Shown one piece after another: positions 9,009 through 18,617 of a stretch of DNA of 64,000 nucleotides (positions are counted from its first letter, which is position 1; each line of letters begins with the position of its first letter). Below the pieces are notes generated by a model. It did no database searches, was not told the DNA's origin, and saw nothing but the letters and a program-made list of their open reading frames with translations. The stretch lies in NCBI RefSeq assembly GCF_900102075.1, contig NZ_FNAV01000011.1, forward strand, positions 62,001-126,000, written 5' to 3'. Source of the stretch: Salipiger thiooxidans. GTDB lineage: Bacteria; Pseudomonadota; Alphaproteobacteria; Rhodobacterales; Rhodobacteraceae. Both the position numbers and the translations under genes were made by a program.

Positions 9009-9587
9009 ATGGATGGCCGAGATACAAGGGTGCAGGCACTCAAGCTGAAAAAGACCGTGGTCCTCGTGGGCATGATGGGCGCGGGCAAAACGGCGGTCGG
9101 CAAGGCCTTGGCGCACGCCCTGCGTGTGCCGTTTCGCGATTCGGATGCCGAGATCGAACTGGCCGCGAACATGACCATCGCCGAGATCTTCTCGCGCGAT
9201 GGCGAGCCGTTCTTTCGCGAAAGGGAAAGTCAGGTGATCGCACGGCTGCTCGATGGCCGGCCCTCGGTGCTGTCCACTGGCGGCGGTGCCTACATGCGCG
9301 AGGAAAACCGCCGCATGATCACCAAGCGCGGCGTCGCGGTCTGGCTGGATGCGGCGCTGCCGGTGCTGTGGAACCGGGTGAAGCACAAGGACACGCGTCC
9401 TCTGCTGCGTACCGCCGATCCCCATGCCACGCTGCGTGAGATCTACTGCAAGCGGGTGCCGATCTACGCGCTGTCCGACCTCACCGTGTCCTCGGAACAG
9501 GGCAAGTCGGTGGATGCGATGGCGCAGCGGGTGATCGAGGCGCTGAAGACGCGCCCGGACGTATTGACGGAGGGAGACGGGGAATGA
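9009..9587 (+). CDS. aroK: shikimate kinase
   Basis: AroK phosphorylates shikimate to shikimate 3-phosphate with ATP, the fifth step of the shikimate pathway. The 192-aa protein shows the P-loop GMMGAGKTAVG, the shikimate-binding DSDAEIE and RDGEPFFRERE motifs, and STGGGAYM. The short extension before VVLVGMMGAG is usual in Alphaproteobacteria. The stop overlaps the start of aroB (ATGA), so the two are co-translated. Confidence 0.96.
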   Translation: MDGRDTRVQALKLKKTVVLVGMMGAGKTAVGKALAHALRVPFRDSDAEIELAANMTIAEIFSRDGEPFFRERESQVIARLLDGRPSVLSTGGGAYMREENRRMITKRGVAVWLDAALPVLWNRVKHKDTRPLLRTADPHATLREIYCKRVPIYALSDLTVSSEQGKSVDAMAQRVIEALKTRPDVLTEGDGE

Positions 9588-10696
9588 CCGGGACGGTTCA
9601 CGTGGCGCTCGGCGAGCGCGCCTATGACGTGCGCATCGGAGAGGGGCTGCTGGCCCGTGCCGGTGCCGAGATCGCGCCGCTGCTGAAGCGCCCGCGCTTG
9701 GTGATCGTCAGCGACGAGACCGTCGCCGAGGCGCATCTGGCGACGCTGACGCAGGCGCTCGAGGCCGAGGGCATCGGCTCGGCGGCGCTGACCCTGACGC
9801 CGGGCGAGGCGACGAAATGCTGGCGCGAGCTCGAGCGCGTGGTCGAGTGGCTTCTGGCCCAGAAGGTCGAGCGCCGCGACGTGGTGATCGCGCTCGGCGG
9901 CGGCGTCATCGGCGACCTCGTGGGCTTCGCGGCGGCGGTGCTGCGCCGGGGCGTGCGCTTCGTGCAGATCCCGACATCGCTGCTGGCGCAGGTCGACAGC
10001 TCGGTCGGCGGCAAGACCGGCATCAATTCGCCCGCCGGCAAGAACCTGATCGGCGCCTTTCACCAGCCCTCGCTGGTGCTGGCCGACATCGACGTTCTCC
10101 AGAGCCTCACCGACCGCGATTTCCTCGCGGGCTACGGCGAGGTGGTGAAATACGGTCTGCTCGGCGATGCGGCGTTCTTCGAGTGGCTCGAGGACAACGC
10201 CGGTGCGGTGGAATCCCGCGATCCCGCGGCGCTGACCCACGCGGTCACCCGCTCGGTCGAGATGAAGGCCGGGATCGTGGTGCGCGACGAGACCGAGCAG
10301 GGCGACCGGGCACTGCTCAACCTCGGCCACACCTTCTGCCACGCGCTCGAGGCGGCCACCGGATATTCCGACCGGCTGCTGCACGGCGAGGGCGTCGCCA
10401 TCGGCTGCGCGCTGGCCTTCGAGCTGTCGTCGCGGCTCGGGCTCTGCCCGCAGGAGGATCCGTCCCGTCTGCGCGTGCACCTGCGCGAGATGGGGATGAA
10501 GGCGGATCTGGCCGACATTCCCGGAGAACTGCCCTCGGCCGAGGCGCTCTACGAGCTCATGGGGCAGGACAAGAAGGTGGTCGACGGGGCCATTCGCTTC
10601 ATCCTTGCCCGCGGCATCGGCGAGGCCTTCGTCTCGTCCGACGCTCCGCGCGAGACGGTGCTGGGCGTGCTGCGCGACGGCCTCGCCGGGCGCTGA
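9584..10696 (+). CDS. aroB: 3-dehydroquinate synthase
   Basis: AroB converts DAHP to 3-dehydroquinate, the second step of the shikimate pathway, using NAD+ and a divalent metal. The 370-aa protein has the NAD-binding GGGVIGDLVGF, the substrate loop IPTSLLAQVDSSVGGKTGIN, and the metal ligands in GEVVKYG, LNLGHTFCHALE and LLHGEGVAIG. Length and all key residues are normal. It is the last intact core gene before the decayed rnf/nif region. Confidence 0.96.
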   Translation: MTGTVHVALGERAYDVRIGEGLLARAGAEIAPLLKRPRLVIVSDETVAEAHLATLTQALEAEGIGSAALTLTPGEATKCWRELERVVEWLLAQKVERRDVVIALGGGVIGDLVGFAAAVLRRGVRFVQIPTSLLAQVDSSVGGKTGINSPAGKNLIGAFHQPSLVLADIDVLQSLTDRDFLAGYGEVVKYGLLGDAAFFEWLEDNAGAVESRDPAALTHAVTRSVEMKAGIVVRDETEQGDRALLNLGHTFCHALEAATGYSDRLLHGEGVAIGCALAFELSSRLGLCPQEDPSRLRVHLREMGMKADLADIPGELPSAEALYELMGQDKKVVDGAIRFILARGIGEAFVSSDAPRETVLGVLRDGLAGR

Positions 10697-10699
10697 TCC

Positions 10700-10929
10700 T
10701 CAGACCGCGTCGCGGACCGTGCGCAGGGCCCCTTCGACGGTGCGCAGAGCATCGCGGCGCGCATCCCCGATGATCGCCGCGCCTTCGCGCGGTCGCGAGG
10801 CGCCGCCGGCATCGCAGGGGCACCAGCCGCTGGCATCGGTGAGCCCCGCCGCACGGGCGCGCCCTCGGCGATGGTGAGGCTGCGCCAGATCTGCGCGGTG
10901 GGCCTGGCGTAGGCGATGCCGACATTCAT
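10700..10929 (-). pseudogene. rnfH: rnfH remnant, frameshifted
   Basis: The start (MNVGIAYARPTAQIWRSLTI) matches the ubiquitin-like RnfH family at the end of Rhodobacter-type rnf operons, and its ATG overlaps the rnfE stop (ATGA). After about 27 residues the frame turns into low-quality Arg/Pro-rich sequence. A second frame carries a plausible tail (DARRDALRTVEGALRTVRDAV) ending at 10700. The span of 230 bp is not a multiple of three, which fits a small indel. I infer a pseudogene; the C-terminal identity is less certain than the N-terminal one. Confidence 0.6.
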
Positions 10930-11666
10930 GACGTCTCTCCTTCGGGGGCTGGCGTGGGGGCGGGCGGCCTCTGCACGCCCACGGCGGTGAACACCCGGCC
11001 CTGCGGAGCGTCCCGCCGCGCGTCCTCGGTGCGGACGCGCTGGTCGGCCAGCGCCTTCAGCGCCAGAAGGACGCCCAGCACGATGAAGCCGCCGGGCGGC
11101 AGGATCAGCAGCAGGAAGCCCTGGTAGTCGGGGATCACGGTGATCTCGAGGAAGCTAAAGCTCTCGCCCAGCAGCACCGCGGCATTGGCAAAGAGCGTGC
11201 CCGAGTCGAGGATCTCTCGCGCCGCGCCCAGCACCACAAGTGCCGCGGTGAAGCCCAAGCCCATCATCAGCCCGTCGAAGGCCGAGGCCAGCGGCCTGTT
11301 GCGCGAGGCGAAGGCCTCGGCGCGTCCCAGGATGGCGCAGTTGGTGACGATGAGCGGGATGAAGAGGCCAAGCACCTGGTGCAGGTCGTGGCTCCAGGCG
11401 TTGAGCGCCATGTCGACCACGGTTACGATGCAGGCGATCACCAGCACGAAGGCGGGAATGCGGATCTCGGGCAGGATGGCGCCGCGCAGCAGCGACACCG
11501 CCAGCCCTGAAGCCACCAGCACCGCCGTGGTCGCGAGCCCCATGCCGAGCCCGTTGGTGGCGGTCCCGGTCACCGCCAGCAGCGGGCAGAGCGCCAGCAT
11601 CTGGCCGAAGACCACGTTGTTGTCCCAGAGCCCGTCGCGGGCGATCCTGGCGTAGGTGTCGGACAT
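10926..11666 (-). CDS. rnfE: RnfE, membrane subunit of the Rnf electron-transport complex (frame intact)
   Basis: RnfE is one of the two related six-helix membrane subunits of Rnf, the ion-driven NADH:ferredoxin oxidoreductase that supplies low-potential electrons to nitrogenase in Rhodobacter. The 246-aa frame is complete: DGLWDNNVVFGQMLALCPLLAVT, LGMGLATT, VTVVDMALN and PLIVTNCAILGRAEAFA are typical of RnfE. The C-terminus after LKAL is a hydrophilic tail. It is the only rnf membrane gene here without a visible lesion. Its partners are broken, so the protein is unlikely to have a complex to join. Confidence 0.88.
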   Translation of the reverse strand: MSDTYARIARDGLWDNNVVFGQMLALCPLLAVTGTATNGLGMGLATTAVLVASGLAVSLLRGAILPEIRIPAFVLVIACIVTVVDMALNAWSHDLHQVLGLFIPLIVTNCAILGRAEAFASRNRPLASAFDGLMMGLGFTAALVVLGAAREILDSGTLFANAAVLLGESFSFLEITVIPDYQGFLLLILPPGGFIVLGVLLALKALADQRVRTEDARRDAPQGRVFTAVGVQRPPAPTPAPEGETS

Positions 11667-12313
11667 CAGCCAGCCTCCTGTGCTGCCAGCAGCGCGTCGC
11701 GGTTGCGCGCGAAGAACGCGAGCCCGCGGTGCACGGTGCCCACGACGGCGCGCGGGGTGATGCTGGCGCCCGAGAACTGGTCGAAGACGCCGCCGTCCTT
11801 GCGCACCTTCCAGCCCTAGGGGGAGGGATCGGTCAGCGAATGTCCGGTGAAACCCTCGATCCAGTCGCTCTTGGCAGGCTCGATCTTGTCGCCGAGCCCC
11901 GGCGTCTCGGCATGGGACAGCACCCGGACGCCCAGCAGCATGCCATCGGGGGCAATGCCGATCAGCACCCGGATCGGGCCGCCGTAGCCGGTGAGCCCGA
12001 AGGCCACGGCGGTGGGGGTGCCGCCTGCGGTGACGAGATAGACCGGCACCTCGCCTTCCTCGGCATCGGCGATCACCCGCGTGTCGGTGGTGAGGTCGTT
12101 GTCGTGCAGCCCGTCGGGCTCCACCTGCGACAGCGACGCGTAGAGGTCCTCGGTGGCGCGGGTCGCGATGGCGCCGCTGGTCAGCTCGTCCGACCCGGCG
12201 AGGATCAGCGCGGTCGCCAGCGAAAACGCCGCGAGCAGCACACCGGGGTTGGCGGCGGCGCCTTTCAGCCGCGCGGCGAGCGGCTGGCGCGGGGTGTGGG
12301 GCGCGGCGCTCAT
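11666..12313 (-). pseudogene. rnfG: rnfG with an in-frame nonsense codon
   Basis: The full 648-bp frame (215 residues) from ATG 12313 to the TGA overlapping rnfE is preserved except for a TAG at 11816-11818, codon 166. It has an N-terminal membrane anchor (NPGVLLAAFSLATALILAG), then the periplasmic FMN-binding domain (VLSHAETPGLGDKIE). The FMN-attachment region downstream of the stop reads FSGASITP, where the usual SGAT has Ser in place of the flavinylated Thr. Because the frame is otherwise perfect, this looks like a single recent point mutation. Confidence 0.85.
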
Positions 12314-12395
12314 GGCGTCTCTCCCAGCGACAGCGGCTTGCCCGAGCGGCTGCGGCCGAATATGCGGGGGCGGATGTAGGTGTCGATGAGCGGCG
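12310..12395 (-). pseudogene. rnfD: rnfD 3' remnant
   Basis: Only the last 27 or so codons of rnfD remain. In the frame ending at the TGA at 12310 the sequence reads PLIDTYIRPRIFGRSRSG, matching the conserved RnfD C-terminus (PLID-x3-RPR-x-G). The body of rnfD, including the flavinylation site and membrane helices, is gone. Just upstream in the other frame is RnfC sequence (MVPAQYP), so a deletion of about 2 kb joined rnfC to rnfD out of frame at about 12395. Confidence 0.8.
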
Positions 12396-12997
12396 TGCAT
12401 CGGATATTGCGCCGGCACCATGCGGACCTCGAGCGGGTAGCCCATGCCGATGTTGTGACGGCGCATGGCGGCGGCGGCCTCGGGCTTGTTGCTTTCGATG
12501 GCGACGATGATCCGGTCGACGCCAAGCGCGCGGGCCATGATGCCCGCGCCATCCGCAACCTCCTCGGCGCTCTCGCGCAAGAGGCGGTCGTCGCAGGTGA
12601 GGTAGGGCTCGCATTCCGCGGCGTTGATGATGAGCGTGTGCAGGGCGTAGCGGTCGCGCAGGTTCAGCTTGACCGCCGTGGGAAACGTGGCACCGCCTAT
12701 GCCGACGATGCCCGCCTCCGCGACGCGGGCGGCGATCTCCGCGGGATCGGCGTCCTCGGGGCGCAGCCGCGGCAGGCGCGGGGCCCATTCGTCCTTGCCG
12801 TCGGCGCGAATGGTGATGGTGGGCACAGGCAGCCCCGAGGGGTGGGGCGCGGGAAAATGCCCGACGGCGATCACCGTGCCCGAGGTCGGCGCGTGCGGGT
12901 TGGCCGAGATCGGCCCGCGCGAGCGGGCGATGAGCTGGCCCTTGAGCACGCGGTCATCGCGCGAGACGAGCGGTTCGGCCGGGGCGCCGATGTACTG
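12396..12997 (-). pseudogene. rnfC: rnfC internal fragment, fused to rnfB and rnfD
   Basis: About 200 codons of RnfC, the subunit that binds NADH, FMN and 4Fe-4S clusters. They begin QYIGAPAEPLVS and include GQLIARSRG, HAPTSGTVI, the NADH/FMN-binding GIVGIGGATFPTAVKL, INAAECEPYLTCDDRLL and the run into MVPAQYP. The N-terminal part and the C-terminal ferredoxin-like part with the cluster cysteines are missing. The 5' end is fused in frame to rnfB and the 3' end runs out of frame into rnfD. Confidence 0.85.
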
Positions 12998-13231
12998 CTG
13001 CAGCGCCACGTCGCGGCCCCCCGGCGGGCAGAGCGTCGTGCCCCCGGCAATGGCCTCGGCGGCGCCCCGGCAGCCGGGATAGCCGCACTGGCCGCAGTTG
13101 GTGCCGGGCAGGGTCATTTTCATCTCGTCGATCACCGGCGGCGTCTCGACGTGGAACTTCTTGGCGGCGGCCCCGAGCAGGAGCCCGAGACCAAGCCCGA
13201 GGGCGGACATGGAGGCGGCGGCGGCAATCAT
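12998..13231 (-). pseudogene. rnfB: rnfB 5' fragment fused in frame to rnfC
   Basis: RnfB normally has an N-terminal membrane helix, a CxxCx4C-type 4Fe-4S domain and two further ferredoxin domains. Here the first 78 residues survive: the anchor (SALGLGLGLLLGAAAKKF), the first cluster motif NCGQCGYPGCRGAAEAIA, and CPPGGRDVALQ. The frame then jumps into RnfC at QYIGAP without a stop. The ferredoxin domains are lost, so electron transfer by this polypeptide is not expected. Confidence 0.87.
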
Positions 13232-13251
13232 CTGTGTCTGGTCTCGCTGGA

Positions 13252-14525
<1,274 letters not shown>

Positions 14526-14600
14526 GCTCGCGACCGTCAAGACGACTGAACCCCTCCGCGCCTGCGGGCGCATGACAGAAGCGAAGAAAGGAACCTCCCC

Positions 14601-14805
14601 ATGGCCATGTCCATCGTTGCCGACCTCTGCACCTCCTGCGGCGATTGCGAGCCGGTCTGCCCGACCGCTGCCGTCGTCCCGCGCAAGGGCTTGTACTACA
14701 TCAACGCCGCCACCTGCACCGAATGCGAGCCGGATCACGACATGCCGCAGTGCCTGTCCGTGTGCATGGAGCCCGACTGCATCATTCCGGCGGAATCAGG
14801 CCCCA
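14601..14805 (+). pseudogene. fdxN: fdxN: 2[4Fe-4S] ferredoxin whose frame runs into rnfF
   Basis: FdxN (ferredoxin I) is the main electron donor to nitrogenase in R. capsulatus, about 64 residues long. All eight cluster cysteines are present: LCTSCGDCEPVCP and CTECEPDHDMPQCLSVCM with one more in EPDC. The protein should stop after about IIPAE, but the frame stays open into MREARC and on into rnfF, so the stop and intergenic region are lost. The ferredoxin domain itself could still fold; the fusion marks it as damaged. Start ATG 14601 has AAAGGA upstream. Confidence 0.75.
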
Positions 14806-15931
14806 CGATGCGGGAGGCCCGCTGCGATGACGACCGCGCGCTCATCCAGACCCTGACAGTGATCGTGGGCGGGCTCGGCATCGTGCTGCTCTATTACGGC
14901 ACAGGCCGCGCGGCGCAGCCCAAGCCGGACCATCACGAGACCCTCTATGTCTTCGGCACGCTGGTGGAGCTGGTGATCCACTGCGTAAGGGACAGTGCCG
15001 CCCGCGAGGCGACCGCCGAGGTGGGCGCGCTGTTCCAGACCCTGCACTGCGACTGGCACGCGTGGGAGGCGGGAGACCTTGGCAAGCTCAATGCCGCGAT
15101 CGCCGAGGGCGGGGCGTTCCGCACCGATGCCCGCCTCGCCGATCTGCTGCGTGAGGGCGTCGCGCTCTCCTGCCAGAGCGGCGGTCGCTTCGATCCCGCC
15201 ATCGGCGCGCTGGTGGCGCTCTGGGGCTTCCACGAGGACAGCCCGCCCGAGGGCGAAATGCCCGATGCCGCCGCCGTCGCGGCGCTCACGGCCCGCGCGC
15301 CTCGGATGAGCGATCTGCGCTTCGACGGCGCACGGTCGGCTCGGTGAACCCGGCGGTGCAGCTCGACCTCGGCGGCTACGCCAAGGGCGCGGCGCTGGAC
15401 CTCGCGGGCGCGCTCCTGCAAGCGCGCGGCATTGGCGACGCGGTGCTTAACGCCGGCGGCGACGTCAACGTCATCGGCAGCCACGGTGACCGGGCGTGGC
15501 GCGTCGCGATCCGCGATCCCTTCGTCTGGGGCGCGGTGGGCGCGATCTCCCTGGCTCCGGGCGAGGTGCTCTACACCTCGGGCAATTACGAGCGCTTCTT
15601 CCAACATGAGGGGGCGCGCTTTGCCCATATCATCGACCCGCGCAGCGGCTGGCCGGTGCAGGAGATCGTCTCGGTCTCGGTGCTGGATACCGACGGCAGC
15701 CGCGCCGATGCGGCGGCCACGGCGCTCTCGGTTGCGGGCCGCAGCGAGTGGCCGCAGGTCGCCGCCGACATGGGCGTCGATTCTGTGCTGATGATCGCCG
15801 ACGACGGCACGATGCTGGCGACGCCCGCGATGATCGCGCGGCTCGAACCGGCGGCAGGCGGGTTTCCGCAAGCGGTGGAAATCGTGCAATTGCCGCCGCC
15901 CTCGGCAGGTGCCCGCTGCGGGGAAGATTGA
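14806..15931 (+). pseudogene. rnfF: rnfF (ApbE-type flavin transferase) with a frameshift
   Basis: RnfF belongs to the ApbE family, which attaches FMN covalently to RnfD and RnfG. An N-terminal membrane segment (TVIVGGLGIVLLYYG) and the first domain (ETLYVFGTLVEL, GRFDPAIGALVALWGF) are in one frame. Near 15331-15338 a base is missing, and the rest continues in another frame as SVNPAVQLDLGGYAKGAALD, NAGGDVNVIG and AHIIDPRSGWPV, all ApbE signatures. The gene is otherwise complete to the stop at 15931. The 5' end is fused to fdxN. Confidence 0.85.
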
Positions 15932-16024
15932 TGTCGGGAAAAGTCCCGTCCGGGACTCGACAATTCCGCCATGACGGCCGACAAGCGCCTCGTGCTGCAT
16001 GGCTTTCCGTCGGGGAGGGCGGGC

Positions 16025-16040
16025 TGGCACGGAGCTTGCT
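16025..16040 (+). promoter_or_regulatory. sigma-54 promoter upstream of the peroxiredoxin gene
   Basis: TGGCACGGAGCTTGCT is a perfect -24/-12 element about 120 bp before the start of the peroxiredoxin gene. No exact TGT-N10-ACA site was found just upstream, although an imperfect TGTCG...CGACA inverted pair lies at about 15930-15965. Confidence 0.8.
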
Positions 16041-16160
16041 TCACCAGTTCCGTACCTCCCGGGTTCGACGGTCGACCCGCCTTGCACACGCTTCGGGAGG
16101 AGAGTCCGGCCCCGCGCCGGATGCACAGAGACAGATCGTGTTTTCGACAGGAGTGAAGCC

Positions 16161-16703
16161 ATGAAAACCAACGCCAAGCTGCCCGATGTCACCTTCCGCA
16201 CCCGCGTGCGCGACGAATCCATCGAGGGCCCGAACCCGTTCCGCTGGCAGGACATGACCACTGCCGACTATTTCGCAGGCAAGCGCGTGATCCTGTTCTC
16301 GCTGCCGGGCGCCTTCACGCCGACCTGCTCGACCTACCAGCTGCCGGGCTTCGAGAACAACTTCGAAGAGTTCAAGGCCAACGGCATCGACGAGATCTAC
16401 TGCCTGTCGGTCAACGACAGCTTTGTGATGAACCAGTGGGCCAAGGCCCAGGGCATCAAGAACGTCAAGGTCATCCCCGATGGCTCGGGCGAATTCACCC
16501 GCCGCATGGGCATGCTGGTGAACAAGGACAACCTCGGCTTCGGCCCGCGCTCCTGGCGCTATGCGGCCATCGTCAACAACGGCGTGATCGAGGCATGGTT
16601 CGAAGAGCCCGGCCTGATGGACAACTGCCCGGACGATCCCTACGGCGAGTCCTCGCCCGAGACCCTGCTGTCCTACCTCAAGCAGGCCGTTGCCGCCGAG
16701 TGA
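16161..16703 (+). CDS. peroxiredoxin (Prx5/AhpC-TSA type) behind a sigma-54 promoter
   Basis: A 180-aa peroxiredoxin that would reduce peroxides with thiol reductants. The catalytic centre is PGAFTPTCSTYQLPG, with the peroxidatic Cys in PTC. Other family features are IYCLSVNDSFVMNQWAK and NNGVIEAWFEEPG. Such peroxiredoxins occur beside nif genes and are thought to protect nitrogenase. The gene has a good Shine-Dalgarno (CAGGAG), no lesion, and a terminator directly after it. It is one of the few intact genes in the nif region. Confidence 0.9.
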   Translation: MKTNAKLPDVTFRTRVRDESIEGPNPFRWQDMTTADYFAGKRVILFSLPGAFTPTCSTYQLPGFENNFEEFKANGIDEIYCLSVNDSFVMNQWAKAQGIKNVKVIPDGSGEFTRRMGMLVNKDNLGFGPRSWRYAAIVNNGVIEAWFEEPGLMDNCPDDPYGESSPETLLSYLKQAVAAE

Positions 16704-16747
16704 TCGGACGACAGGGACGGGCGCCTGCCGGTCCCGACCAGTTCAGA

Positions 16748-16784
16748 CGCCCTCGCAGGTCACTGCGGGGGCGTTTTTCTTTTC
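16748..16784 (+). terminator. rho-independent terminator after the peroxiredoxin gene
   Basis: Inverted repeat GCCCTCGCAG / CTGCGGGGGC with a 4-nt loop, followed by GTTTTTCTTTT. It lies 45 bp after the stop codon. Confidence 0.85.
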
Positions 16785-16929
16785 CGGCCCGGAGCCTGTC
16801 AGGAGCGGCCATTGCGGGCAGGTCCGGGGCCCGGCCCGGCGGTGGTCACGAGAAGTTTGAGGAACTCGCGCCGCGGGCGGGCGGTTGGCCCATGTGATAC
16901 GATCACGTGACACGAACACGGAGGACCTC

Positions 16930-17427
16930 ATGATGAAACGTCTCGCCCTTCTCAGCACCGTCGCCGCCCTGATGGCGGGCCCGGCCCTTGCCGCCACCGC
17001 GACCGCAACGGTCAACGATGCCGAGGGCAACTCGATCGGCACCGTCACCGTCGAGGACACCGCCTCGGGCACCGCGCATGTCACGGTCGACCTGACGGAC
17101 ATCCCCGAGGGCGTCCACGGCATCCACATGCACGAGACCGGCGATTGCTCGGCCGACGACTTCAGCTCGGCCGGTGGCCACATCGCGGGAGATGCCGAGC
17201 ACGGCATCATGGCCGAGAACGGCCCCCATCCGGGCGACCTGCCCAACGCCCACGTGGGTGAGGATGGTGTGCTGATGGTCGAGGCCTTCAAGCCTGACTT
17301 CTCGGTCGAGGAGTTCCTGATGGACGATGACGGCGCGGCCTTCGTCGTGCACTCGGGCGCCGACGACTACGAGAGCCAGCCCTCGGGCGACGCGGGTGGG
17401 CGGATCGCCTGCGGCGTCTTCGAGTAA
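16930..17427 (+). CDS. sodC: periplasmic Cu/Zn superoxide dismutase
   Basis: SodC dismutates superoxide in the periplasm. The 165-aa precursor has a signal peptide (MKRLALLSTVAALMAGPALA). The metal ligands are recognisable in GIHMHETGDC, GGHIAGDAEHGI and DDGAAFVVHSGADDY, and the disulphide Cys in GRIACGVFE. The start is ATG 16930 or the next ATG three bases on; GGAGGA lies upstream. A strong terminator follows. Confidence 0.94.
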   Translation: MMKRLALLSTVAALMAGPALAATATATVNDAEGNSIGTVTVEDTASGTAHVTVDLTDIPEGVHGIHMHETGDCSADDFSSAGGHIAGDAEHGIMAENGPHPGDLPNAHVGEDGVLMVEAFKPDFSVEEFLMDDDGAAFVVHSGADDYESQPSGDAGGRIACGVFE

Positions 17428-17448
17428 GACCGGCCTTCCGGGAAGCAG

Positions 17449-17490
17449 AAGGGCCCCGTGGCAGCGTCCTGCCACGGGGTCCTTTTCTTT
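17449..17490 (+). terminator. rho-independent terminator after sodC
   Basis: A near-perfect stem (GGCCCCGTGGCAG / CTGCCACGGGGTCC) with a short loop, followed by TTTTCTTTT. It lies between sodC and the convergent FUSC gene. Confidence 0.88.
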
Positions 17491-17507
17491 TGGCCGGCGC
17501 CCGGCTG

Positions 17508-18617
17508 TCAGCGCTTGGCGAGATGGGTCGCGACGTGGTGGCGGTCGTCGAGGGTCGAGAGCAGCACCGCCACGACGATCCCCACGCTGGCGCCCAGAAG
17601 CGTGTCGAGCACGCGCTCGGGCGCCATCTCGGCCCCGGCGGATCCGGGCGCGGCGAGGTGGCTCATCAGCAGCGCCATCGGCGTCACGAAGATCTGGCCG
17701 AGCCCGTAGTTCGCGCCGATCACCAGCTCGGTCAGCAGCTGCAGCAGGAAGATGGCGGCAATGATCGCCCAGACCGACGGGTCCTGCACGAGGATCAGCC
17801 AGGCCAGCATCGCGCCCAGCACCGCGCCCGCCATCCGTTGCAGTGCGCGGTGCATGTTGATGTGAAGCTGCGGCCCCTGCAGCACGGCGAGCGCACCCAT
17901 GGCGGCCCAGATCGGGTGGTCGGCGCCGAAGGAGTGGCTGGCGAAAAGCGCGATGCCTGCGCCCACCACGATGCGGGCCGAGGCGATGAGCCGGTGGCCG
18001 AGCGGGCGGGGCGGCTCGGCGGGCATCGGGCGCTCGGGCGTCGGCAGGTGACGGAGCTTCTCGGTCGCGAGGCAGATCGTCCAGGCCAGCAGCGCCACGA
18101 CGGCCGTCGCGGCCGAACGCTCGAACACCTCGATGCCGCCGGTCACCGGATGCTGCGCGGCGCCCGCGGCGAAGACGAAGATCAGCGCGCCCGGAGGGCC
18201 GAAGCTCCCGGTCACGGTGATGAAGAAGAACACCCCGCAGGCCAGCGCGAGCAGCAAGAGCTGCAGCATGACCCCGGCGCCGAACCAGCTTACCGCGGAC
18301 ATGAAGAGGACCGCCGCGATCTGGCAGAGCGCCGCCAGCAGGACCTTGCGGCTACGTCCGGCGCGCGGCTCGAAGCGGCCGAAGAGCGCCACCAGCGCGC
18401 CCAGCGCGGCAAAGCCCACCAGATGCGCGTAGGGCGAGAGGTAGAAGAGCGGCAGCGCGATCACCACCGTAAGCCCGGCCTGCAGCCCGGCGAGGAGAGA
18501 GTTGCGCAGATGCGGCTGACGTCCCAGCGCGAAGCTCCCCAGCAGGTGGTCGGGGGAGAGCAGGTGCCGGGCGGCGTCGAGCCTGCGGGGGGGGAAGGAC
18601 GGCGGTTGCGCGCTCAT
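17508..18617 (-). CDS. FUSC-family membrane protein (putative aromatic/organic acid exporter)
   Basis: A 369-aa inner-membrane protein with two blocks of hydrophobic helices, of the fusaric-acid-resistance (FUSC/YccS) family. Visible features include NSLLAGLQAGLTVVIALPLF near the start, FGADHPIWAAMGALAVLQGP, and VLDTLLGASVGIVVAVLLS at the end. The family is linked to export of organic acids and aromatic compounds. Its start overlaps the stop of the marR gene (ATGA), so a MarR-type repressor and its exporter are co-transcribed, a common detoxification arrangement. Confidence 0.82.
   Translation of the reverse strand: MSAQPPSFPPRRLDAARHLLSPDHLLGSFALGRQPHLRNSLLAGLQAGLTVVIALPLFYLSPYAHLVGFAALGALVALFGRFEPRAGRSRKVLLAALCQIAAVLFMSAVSWFGAGVMLQLLLLALACGVFFFITVTGSFGPPGALIFVFAAGAAQHPVTGGIEVFERSAATAVVALLAWTICLATEKLRHLPTPERPMPAEPPRPLGHRLIASARIVVGAGIALFASHSFGADHPIWAAMGALAVLQGPQLHINMHRALQRMAGAVLGAMLAWLILVQDPSVWAIIAAIFLLQLLTELVIGANYGLGQIFVTPMALLMSHLAAPGSAGAEMAPERVLDTLLGASVGIVVAVLLSTLDDRHHVATHLAKR

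Noticed and set aside
11816-11818. TAG in rnfG as a recoded codon (pyrrolysine or readthrough)
   Set aside because: No recoding system is expected in this group, and the neighbouring genes carry ordinary inactivating lesions. A nonsense mutation is the simpler explanation.
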